NCBI GenBank assembly: GCA_007117785.1
Contig: SKFV01000289.1
Coordinates: 1 to 14,331, forward strand
From: Pseudomonas sp.
GTDB taxonomy: Bacteria; Pseudomonadota; Gammaproteobacteria; Pseudomonadales; Pseudomonadaceae
Length of the DNA: 14,331 nucleotides
Direction of reading: 5' to 3'
In this document: piece by piece, positions 1 to 7,102 of the stretch
Position numbering within the stretch: the stretch's first letter is position 1
How the letters are laid out: every line of letters starts with the position of its first letter
Made by a program: the position numbers and the translations under genes
The notes under the pieces: model-generated
The model's database searches: none
What the model was told of the DNA's origin: nothing
The model's input: the letters and a program-made list of their open reading frames with translations, nothing else

Positions 1-347
1 GTAACAATAGTGGCTTCGTATGATGGATTGGCTGAATCACCCTGAAAAATCCTAGCTTCATTTTCAAAAGAAGATGGAACACTAGTAACATTTTTAAGGA
101 TAATATATCCAGCAGTGTTATCAATTGCAAGCTCTGGTATAAAGGCGAATTTAGATGGCGAGGTAGGTCTTAACCCATTCACGTCAGCATCGAGGAATAA
201 TGCCTGCCCCTCATTGGCTACATAGTCATAAGAGTGATCGCCTATTAAAGCATTTAATTCTTCACTAGCTCCAAGATCAATTGAAATTTTATTTGACAAT
301 TGTCTCCATTTCTCTAGTGTGAATGATTTTAAAATAGTAGTCGCCAT
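1..347 (-). CDS. Probable virion structural protein, N-terminal part (runs off window)
   Basis: The frame is open from the ATG at 345-347 to base 1, giving about 115 residues. It begins MATTILKSFTLEKWRQLSNK and continues with a mixed, Asn- and Ser-rich segment including GQALFLDADVNG and GYIILKNVTSVPS. The opening pattern (hydrophobic-Lys-x-Phe-Thr-Leu-x-x-Trp-Arg) is like the starts of fibre or baseplate-attached proteins in marine T4-like phages, which is a remembered resemblance, not proof. An alternative in-frame ATG at 357-359 would add MAGK and would overlap the stop of the preceding gene as TAATG. Neither start has a well-spaced ribosome binding site, so the exact start is unresolved. 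Stop lies outside the window. Confidence 0.7.
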   Translation of the reverse strand, partial: MATTILKSFTLEKWRQLSNKISIDLGASEELNALIGDHSYDYVANEGQALFLDADVNGLRPTSPSKFAFIPELAIDNTAGYIILKNVTSVPSSFENEARIFQGDSANPSYEATIV

Positions 348-358
348 CTTTCCCGCCA

Positions 359-586
359 TTAATTAATTATTTTATCTACGATTGCTTTAAGCTGCTTAAG
401 CTCAGACTTTAAATCTTCAACTTCTTGCTTTAAGCATTGCTCATTATTTTCTTTTTCTTTAATCACTTTCAGCTGCCTTTTTCTTGCAGCAAATGAATTT
501 ACATTAGTATTTATAATAGCATTTGTGGATAAATCCCGGATTAAATCAGGATTCTCCACAACTTTTGCTTTACTTTTTCTTGCCAT
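359..586 (-). CDS. Small basic protein with C-terminal coiled coil
   Basis: A 75-residue protein (MARKSK start) or 77 residues if the ATG at 592 is used. The AAGG at 596-599 is only 3 bases from the upper ATG but 9 from the ATG at 586, so the lower one is preferred. The N-terminal part is basic and has NPDLIRDLSTNAIINTN, which recalls small proteins next to tail genes in marine T4-like phages, though I cannot give a family name. In 77-residue numbering, hydrophobic residues at 54, 58, 61, 65, 68, 72 and 75 keep perfect a/d heptad spacing, indicating a coiled coil of about three and a half turns. It lies between two structural genes, with the stop touching the next ATG. A minor virion or assembly part is inferred; function unknown. 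Confidence 0.75.
   Translation of the reverse strand: MARKSKAKVVENPDLIRDLSTNAIINTNVNSFAARKRQLKVIKEKENNEQCLKQEVEDLKSELKQLKAIVDKIIN
508..515 (-). promoter_or_regulatory. Possible late promoter octamer inside the small coiled-coil gene
   Basis: The minus strand reads TATAAATACTAATG, agreeing with the T4 late consensus octamer and with its usual following CTA. It lies within the codons for Ile-Ile-Asn-Thr-Asn of the small gene. It could serve the next gene, whose start is about 150 bases further on. The coding context explains the bases equally well, so confidence is low. Confidence 0.3.
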
Positions 587-595
587 GTCCATTTA

Positions 596-599
596 CCTT
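596..599 (-). promoter_or_regulatory. Ribosome binding site that decides the start of the small gene
   Basis: AAGG overlaps the TAA stop of the DUF4815 gene. It is 3 bases from the ATG at 590-592 and 9 bases from the ATG at 584-586. The second spacing matches the other genes in the window (5-9 bases), favouring the start giving MARKSK. Confidence 0.5.
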
Positions 600-3500
600 A
601 TGTAGCAGCAATTGCCCTAAAGTCTTTCACTCTAGGAACCTGCGAACTGTTGTTTGATCTTAGCACAATTTTAAATACCATTGTACTGAAGCTTTCAGGT
701 GGATCAATTGAATATCTAACTTCATCAAACACCGTTGGATTATCATTAGAACCAATAGCTGTATCCGGATTAGCTTTAATCCAATTAATGCTATTTAAAT
801 CCGCATCTTCACCCGCACCCGCAGTCTTGTAATATAAATCTATGAATGCAGCTGAAGGTCTATTAGTGTTTAATAAAACAGTGATAATATCAGCTTCTTC
901 GTTCAAATCCACTCTTCGGGTAATATATTTAGCCAGCTCAGAACCACCAGTTGGAGAAGTTTCGGCTGCATAACCTGCGTATTGAGCAATATTACCTTCC
1001 GCATTATTGACTATGTTTTGAACCGTAATTACAGAAGCTCGATTCATATCAATTACTGGAGATAGTGATTCTCTATCTGATGTCAGTACACATCTCAGTT
1101 TGTATGACTTCATTCCAGCTGCGTTAGCTTGCTCGTTGATAGCAGAAGCAATTACATTAGGCCTATTAAACGTTATGTTTCGGTTGGTTAAAATCTCAAA
1201 CTCGGTATAAGGTTGATAAGCCACTGCACTACTGTTGATTGAATCTTGCAATCTTCCTGAAACAAAAAATCTAATGCTTGTTTCTGGTAATTGAAGCTGC
1301 GATAAAATCACATTCATCACGTCATAGTGTCTATTTTCTGTAGCTCTTACGTTGTTACCGCCACCTGAACCTGAGACTCCAACAGTAGTACCAATATTAA
1401 TGCTATAAGAATCGTGCTCAACATCTTGAATGGTAAACTGGCCGTTAGGATCTACTCCATTGAATGTCGCAGCACCGCTAATTATAACCTGTGAGCCAGG
1501 CCCATGCATGCCGTGGTTTTTATGCTGCACTCTAATTAAAGATGAACCTGAAGTTGTGGTAAGTGGGTTATTACGCAACTTTTTAGTTGGAACAACATCA
1601 TTTACTAAATTAATCTCGTGAGCTGTGCTTACATCAAATGAAGCCCGGTTCAATTTAAACTTAAGATCTTTAGATTGCTCTGGCGTCCAAGTTGAAGCAT
1701 TCTGTGAAGTAAAGAATACACCATTGTATGGCTGTTTAGCGATACTAAAGGCTGGATTAGTGATATCCTGTCCACCCATTTCAGCAACATATACGTTGTA
1801 TTGGTTTGATTGCGCCATAAGGACAATACAATACTCTTGATCTTGCTCTAAGAATACCGGATAATCAAACTCGAATTTAGTTGCTGCAGTTGCGTCAGTA
1901 GATAGATTTACGTCACTAGGATATAATACTACATCACTTCCAGGAACAACCAGCTGAGTAGGAACGCCATTTTCTACTGATCTAATGGATAACCTTACTG
2001 GAATATTCGGATCTTTAGTCGCAAAGAATACTTCGGCTGATGTCATGAATAAGCCACCAGGTTCTGTCACTAGGAAAGTTTGCGCTAATGGATCAACCCA
2101 TTCAGTAGTACGTTGAATATTCGTTTCTACTAAAGTTCTTTCGTCTCTAACTTCGCTTGTAACAATTTTGGGCACTTTAGTCGATATGATTACATTTTCT
2201 TGTACTTCCAGTAAACCTTGTGCGTGGTATTGAGCTTCAGCAAATGTATCTTCTTCACTTCGGTTATTAACCTCAGAATCTGATAATCTGAACTCTCGTG
2301 TACCGGTTTTAAATCGCAATGACGAGTTTCTAGGAATAACAAATGAACCTTCAATAGCACCAACACTATTTGTAACTAATGGAGTGCTACCTTCTGGGTG
2401 AGCACTTTCATTTTCGAATGTACCAACAAACGTCTGATCAGAGAATTCTTGGAATCCTTCCTGACGGCAATAAGCTGAAACATTGGTTCCATTAAAGAAT
2501 GGGTAAACTCTAGTATTCGGTTTTAGCAACTCGGCCTTAAAGTAAATTTTGCGTGAGCGCATGAATGGAACAAAGTTAATTTCAACCACTCTTGGACCAG
2601 ACTCTTTTACAATAGTATCTGGAACAACATCAGTCCTAATACCTGTTCTAGCTTGGTTGGTCGTAGTGGTAGTAAACGTTTCTCTGATGTTAGTTCTACC
2701 GCTTCTAGCAAAAATCTCATTTTCAAAATCGCGAGTAGTGCCAGTCCAGTTAGTTTCCCATTCATTCCAAACAGTACCTAAAATTCCTTCTTCTTCAATT
2801 TGACGAAGCATTTGGTCATAAACGCCAGTATCATCAATGATTACATCAGGTCTAATATCAACATCTTTCCATTCATCACTGTCAGGTGATAATTCTAATA
2901 TGCCACCCCAAGTGAATACGTCATAAGGGTTCACGTTTTCGGTGAAAGTAGAGTATGGCTGATTGACATAATTAACTTCCGAATAAGGCATAGTAACGAT
3001 AGAGCCATTTTTTACCGCGGTTCCAGCGTCATTCGATAAGCGGATTAAATTAGTGTTTCTTTCATCAAACTTAGGTCTTAATATCCCATTAGCTTTATCG
3101 ATCGATACGCTATAGTCAGGATTAGATACATCACCAACATTGTGACCTCTAAATCCATCTACTAAAAATCCATTCTTGAATCGATTAAATCCAGAACCGT
3201 CGAATAACTGAGTATCTGAAGCAGATTGCTCAAGTAAAGATAATGAAGTATAGTATTCCAGCGATTTGATTCTACGATCTAATGCACCAATATCTCGCAT
3301 CGTGTATCGCTTGTTATCAACCATCACTGGTTTAACATCTTCAATTCTGAAAACGTATGGACTTAGCTCAAGCTTGTAGATAACCATTGAATCTTTGGGA
3401 TCTTCAGGCGGCTTCGGATTTTCATCTGGAACGCCCTTAGCTATTTTAAAATCACCATCACGAGTAACATATAGCTTATCGATTCTAGGTAAGAAGTATT

Positions 3501-5697
3501 CGATATCACTTGAAAAAATATGATTTGGATTGATTGCACTTACAGATGAAACGCCAGTAGTAAAGTCATTGCTTGCCGACTTGGTTGGTCTAAAATCAAC
3601 GCAATCTCTTAATTCAACCACGCCTTGTATGCTGTTAAATTGTGGTATGGTATCGTAATCATTTGTCGGATATGAATCCACAGTGAAGTAATCACCCGAG
3701 CCGTGAGTATAGTGATCAAAGGTAACAACCATATTACCTGTCGCTACTGGCTGCGTTCCGCTGATTTTATTAATTTTACCTAAGTCGTAAAAATTATCTT
3801 TTTGACCATTATCTAAAACGAATAAATCGGTAACATTATTACCTTGTGAATCGACAATAGAAACAATACGGATAATATCAGATCGGTTTAATGTATATGA
3901 CGATGTATTGCCATTAGTTACATTGAATGTTTGAGTGATATTATTGTTTCTTGTTTTTGTTTTTTGTACAAAGTTAGTTTTTCTAGTAGTAGCAATTACT
4001 CTAACGTCAGTTCCAGTAATACCAGGAACGTTATCAAATACGATATTATTAGTACCAATGCCGCTAGTAGGCTGAACTCCGGTTGCTAAGTTACCGTTAT
4101 TATCTGCAATGATTATGTTGCCATCATCGATAAAGATAATATCTGAACTACCTGAAGGAATAGAAAACTGACCAGAACTTACAGATGCGTTATAAGCTCT
4201 TCTTGTCTGGTATATAACATCATCAACTTTATCAATTGCGTCGTAAGGCAATTTGAACACTAAGCCATTTTGACCCGCTTCAAATCTCGTGCCAGGCTCA
4301 GACAAGGTTCCAACAAATGGAATATCACCCGGCTGATCTACTTTAGCAACATTAGCAAAGGATTGGCCTGAATTCATGGTAACATCAAATAGGTATAATC
4401 TAAGGTCTAAAGCGCTATCTGGGTCAATGTTTAACCCTCTAGATCTAGCAGTACCAATGATTGTATCAGATGAATTTCTAAGGTTTAAAGTGGTAAAGGT
4501 ATTAACGTTAGGAATACCCTCTACTGTAGATTTGGTTAATTTTACAAAGTTACCCAATCTAATAAGGGTTGCTGAGTTGTTAGCAAGATCTTTAGCGTCA
4601 TCACCTCGAGGCTTTTCAACTTCAATATAACGTGTGGTTAGATTTTCGTTACGGTAACCTTGAACATAAGATACCGAAGGTTCTACGCCAATAGCTAATA
4701 AATCTTCATTGCCGCCTTCAGCTGAAGTTAATAAGCCATTATTAGTTCCATCATTCAAATGCTCTTTGATGTCTAATGTGTATGGTCTAACCGAATAGTT
4801 ACCAGATTCTTCAAAAGTTCTTCGAGCTAATCGCATTGATAGTTCGGTATCTTTATTTGAGTCTGTTTTATCTACATCAATAAAGCCGTTATTAACTCTC
4901 AATAGGGTAATATAGTTTTCTACATCTCTATCTTCAATGTTAACAGGTTGCTTGATTAGGTTAGTAACAATTTGATAGCGGTTGGCGCCAGGTGCAGCAG
5001 TGTTAGGAACACCTTGCGCGTTATCAAGTAACGTCAAATCTTCAGCCGAACTTGCAATTGTCTCTTCAACTTGTAAAGCAATAATACACGATGGATTCGT
5101 AGAGTATTTTTCTAATATAATCGTTTGCTCTTCTACATAAGCAAAACACCCAGAGATGAAATAAACACCCTCTTCTATGCTAGCTGCTGAACCAAGGCCA
5201 ATTGAATTGGCAATGGAAGATCCACTCCCACCGCCAACAACCGCAGTTCTCACTACTTCAGCATCTGAGGTTATTGATTCACCTTCTCTAAATGTACGAT
5301 CATTGGCCGCACCGCTGGTATATTTAACATACAAGGTATTTGGATCGGATCCTTCAGCTCTAATAGCCTTTAGTACCCTGGCTTTTACTCCAGACGCTTG
5401 ACCGGTAATTGTAGTACCAACAAACTCATCTAAAAAGTTTTCAGCACCAGCTTCAACCTTCACGAAGTCGTATTCGATATTAAGGGTAACTTTACCATTT
5501 AATACTCGAGATCCATTTTTGAATGAATACTGACCATGGCGATCGATTTGCGCTTGTAAAGCTGTTTGCATTTGTGTAAGCTCACGAGCTTGCACCGCAA
5601 CGCCTGGACGAAATAAGATTCTTAAATAATTTTTCGTTTCATCGAAATCGTCGTAATAAGGCGCAATGCCATAGCTTTTAATTGATGTAGTGCTCAT
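598..5697 (-). CDS. Large DUF4815-type virion structural protein
   Basis: A 1699-residue baseplate or fibre-linked protein found in marine T4-like phages. It takes the slot after gp8 that gp9 and gp10 occupy in T4, so an outer-wedge or fibre-connecting role is inferred. Family landmarks in order: LFRPGVAVQARELTQMQTAL at about 28-47; GVYFISGCFAYVEEQTIILE near 177-196 then LLDNAQGVPNTAAPGANRYQ; SYVQGYRNE near 345; LRDCVDFRP near 697; MRDIGALDRRIKSLEYYTSL at about 799-818; WNEWETNWTG near 974; FVPFMRSRKIYF near 1042; WVDPLAQTFLV near 1200; TSQNASTWTPEQSKDLKFKL near 1325; HKNHGMH near 1395; and the C-terminal PRVKDFRAIA. No signal peptide or membrane segment is seen. Start ATG follows AAGAGAG by 6 bases, directly after the gp8 stop. 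It is intact with no frameshift. Confidence 0.85.
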   Translation of the reverse strand: MSTTSIKSYGIAPYYDDFDETKNYLRILFRPGVAVQARELTQMQTALQAQIDRHGQYSFKNGSRVLNGKVTLNIEYDFVKVEAGAENFLDEFVGTTITGQASGVKARVLKAIRAEGSDPNTLYVKYTSGAANDRTFREGESITSDAEVVRTAVVGGGSGSSIANSIGLGSAASIEEGVYFISGCFAYVEEQTIILEKYSTNPSCIIALQVEETIASSAEDLTLLDNAQGVPNTAAPGANRYQIVTNLIKQPVNIEDRDVENYITLLRVNNGFIDVDKTDSNKDTELSMRLARRTFEESGNYSVRPYTLDIKEHLNDGTNNGLLTSAEGGNEDLLAIGVEPSVSYVQGYRNENLTTRYIEVEKPRGDDAKDLANNSATLIRLGNFVKLTKSTVEGIPNVNTFTTLNLRNSSDTIIGTARSRGLNIDPDSALDLRLYLFDVTMNSGQSFANVAKVDQPGDIPFVGTLSEPGTRFEAGQNGLVFKLPYDAIDKVDDVIYQTRRAYNASVSSGQFSIPSGSSDIIFIDDGNIIIADNNGNLATGVQPTSGIGTNNIVFDNVPGITGTDVRVIATTRKTNFVQKTKTRNNNITQTFNVTNGNTSSYTLNRSDIIRIVSIVDSQGNNVTDLFVLDNGQKDNFYDLGKINKISGTQPVATGNMVVTFDHYTHGSGDYFTVDSYPTNDYDTIPQFNSIQGVVELRDCVDFRPTKSASNDFTTGVSSVSAINPNHIFSSDIEYFLPRIDKLYVTRDGDFKIAKGVPDENPKPPEDPKDSMVIYKLELSPYVFRIEDVKPVMVDNKRYTMRDIGALDRRIKSLEYYTSLSLLEQSASDTQLFDGSGFNRFKNGFLVDGFRGHNVGDVSNPDYSVSIDKANGILRPKFDERNTNLIRLSNDAGTAVKNGSIVTMPYSEVNYVNQPYSTFTENVNPYDVFTWGGILELSPDSDEWKDVDIRPDVIIDDTGVYDQMLRQIEEEGILGTVWNEWETNWTGTTRDFENEIFARSGRTNIRETFTTTTTNQARTGIRTDVVPDTIVKESGPRVVEINFVPFMRSRKIYFKAELLKPNTRVYPFFNGTNVSAYCRQEGFQEFSDQTFVGTFENESAHPEGSTPLVTNSVGAIEGSFVIPRNSSLRFKTGTREFRLSDSEVNNRSEEDTFAEAQYHAQGLLEVQENVIISTKVPKIVTSEVRDERTLVETNIQRTTEWVDPLAQTFLVTEPGGLFMTSAEVFFATKDPNIPVRLSIRSVENGVPTQLVVPGSDVVLYPSDVNLSTDATAATKFEFDYPVFLEQDQEYCIVLMAQSNQYNVYVAEMGGQDITNPAFSIAKQPYNGVFFTSQNASTWTPEQSKDLKFKLNRASFDVSTAHEINLVNDVVPTKKLRNNPLTTTSGSSLIRVQHKNHGMHGPGSQVIISGAATFNGVDPNGQFTIQDVEHDSYSINIGTTVGVSGSGGGNNVRATENRHYDVMNVILSQLQLPETSIRFFVSGRLQDSINSSAVAYQPYTEFEILTNRNITFNRPNVIASAINEQANAAGMKSYKLRCVLTSDRESLSPVIDMNRASVITVQNIVNNAEGNIAQYAGYAAETSPTGGSELAKYITRRVDLNEEADIITVLLNTNRPSAAFIDLYYKTAGAGEDADLNSINWIKANPDTAIGSNDNPTVFDEVRYSIDPPESFSTMVFKIVLRSNNSSQVPRVKDFRAIAAT

Positions 5698-5707
5698 ATA
5701 TACTCTC

Positions 5708-7090
5708 TTAGAATTCGATTATGATTTTGATATCTTCAATCTGTTGTGCTGTTCTATTTATTGGGTCACGATTTTCCAGGAATAAAATATCGCCGCTACC
5801 GCGCTGAACTTCCGGGTTACCTTTAAAATCAGTTGCTTTTAATTGAGCCGTATTGTTACTGAACTGGCCTAGCACTTGTTCTGAGCCCTGGAAGTCTTTA
5901 TAGCCAGTTTTGCTATTTTGGTAATAGTATACTCTACCAGCTTGAGCGTCAATTTCCACGATATAAGCTCTAGCATCTGAAGTTTGACCAACAATAACCT
6001 CATCAACCTGATATGCCGTAATGTCGCCAGATTGGAATTCTAAAAAGCGCGTAGCTCTTAATGTTGGTGCAGTTGCAATATCATTAGTACCAAATTCAAT
6101 TGGGTTTTTAATCAAGGTTACTTGTCTGAAATCATTATCAATAACTAAATCGCCATTTTCGTTACCGATCAATTGGGTATTCACCGCAGTGAAAAAGCCA
6201 CCAAGTTCAGCAACAGGATCAACGCCGTGACCCGAAGGTGGTGCAAGTACTGCTCTTGCTGCACCACTACCTTGACCGCCGCCACCAGAAAATGTGATGT
6301 CTGCGATATTGTAATTTGTGCCCTTTGCGGTAACAGTAACTGATACGATCTCACCGTTATTTACGGTTGCGGTTGCCGTTGCTCCAGTACCATCGCCAGT
6401 AATTGTTACTGTTGGCGCCGAAGTATATCCAGTACCGCCGTCAGTTACGATGATACGTTCAATACCTTTTACGGTAGCAGAATCTCTAGAAGCTTTTTGG
6501 TTAAGGTATTGGGCAAAGTCTGCTTCACTTAATGCTGCTTGCGCGGCATTATCATCAACAAAATCCAATGGAATAGTTTTAACCGGCATGTACGAAATAG
6601 TTAAAAACTTTTCTGCATCTGCCACAGATAGTGTATACATATATTTCCAAATATAACCATCTGATTCTAATTGTGGGGTTGTTAATGTTTGTACTGGCTG
6701 AATAGAAGATGCGCCTGATCCAGCTCTAATGCACTTATACACCTTAAACTCAGATGTTAGTACGTAAAATTGTTTGTCGTAAATATCCTGGTCTCTAGAA
6801 TCCCATGGCACATAGCTATTGCCTGCGCCCCAAGTATACCGAGGCACTACTTGTGATATATCGTTTTCATTAATTCGCTTCATGCCTATCATGTTTTGAT
6901 AAGCTTCAGCTAAATCGTCCGCGTGATCTTCTGGAAGAAACGGAGTGGTATCGGTGATATCAGACGTGTTGAACGACCAAGCGTCAGCTTTACCAATACC
7001 AACATACACACTTGAGTTAGCATCAGCAACATCTTCTTTGAAGTTTTCAGCGTTTAGCACTCTGAATTGCGTGGTTACGATGGCTGTCAT
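5708..7090 (-). CDS. 8: Baseplate wedge protein gp8
   Basis: gp8 is a dimeric wedge protein that links gp6, gp7 and gp10 in T4. The N-terminal half is recognisable: SSVYVGIGKADAWSF near 26-40, RYTWGAGNSYVPWD near 84-97, FKVYKCIRAGSGASS near 115-129 and the strong SDGYIWKYMYTLS around 143-155. Length is 460 compared with 334 in T4. The extra length is accounted for by a Gly/Thr-rich insertion at about 209-288 with two GGTGYTSAPTVTITG-type repeats, and a beta module at about 362-412 starting YQVDEVIVGQTS. The start has AAGGA 9 bases upstream, overlapping the stop of the preceding gene. A TATAAATA late-promoter octamer lies about 48 bases before the ATG. Confidence 0.9.
   Translation of the reverse strand: MTAIVTTQFRVLNAENFKEDVADANSSVYVGIGKADAWSFNTSDITDTTPFLPEDHADDLAEAYQNMIGMKRINENDISQVVPRYTWGAGNSYVPWDSRDQDIYDKQFYVLTSEFKVYKCIRAGSGASSIQPVQTLTTPQLESDGYIWKYMYTLSVADAEKFLTISYMPVKTIPLDFVDDNAAQAALSEADFAQYLNQKASRDSATVKGIERIIVTDGGTGYTSAPTVTITGDGTGATATATVNNGEIVSVTVTAKGTNYNIADITFSGGGGQGSGAARAVLAPPSGHGVDPVAELGGFFTAVNTQLIGNENGDLVIDNDFRQVTLIKNPIEFGTNDIATAPTLRATRFLEFQSGDITAYQVDEVIVGQTSDARAYIVEIDAQAGRVYYYQNSKTGYKDFQGSEQVLGQFSNNTAQLKATDFKGNPEVQRGSGDILFLENRDPINRTAQQIEDIKIIIEF
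5755..5762 (-). promoter_or_regulatory. Weak late-promoter-like octamer before the DUF4815 gene
   Basis: The octamer AATAAATA (one mismatch to TATAAATA) lies inside the end of gp8, about 58 bases before the DUF4815 ATG. This is nearly the same offset as the exact octamer before gp8. A single mismatch in such an AT-rich sequence is common, so only the matched position argues for it. Confidence 0.2.
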
Positions 7091-7102
7091 TTAAATAATT
7101 CC

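Noticed and set aside
833..840. TATAAATC on the plus strand
   Set aside because: Mismatched to the octamer and points against all genes, with no plus-strand gene to serve.
2549..2803. Plus-strand open frame with a hydrophobic, membrane-like stretch
   Set aside because: Antisense shadow of the DUF4815 gene; the hydrophobic run is the complement of Thr/Asn-rich codons.
6318..6656. Plus-strand open frame of 112 codons inside gp8
   Set aside because: It is the antisense of the Gly/Thr/Val-rich gp8 insertion, has no ribosome binding site, and lies wholly under a well-supported gene.
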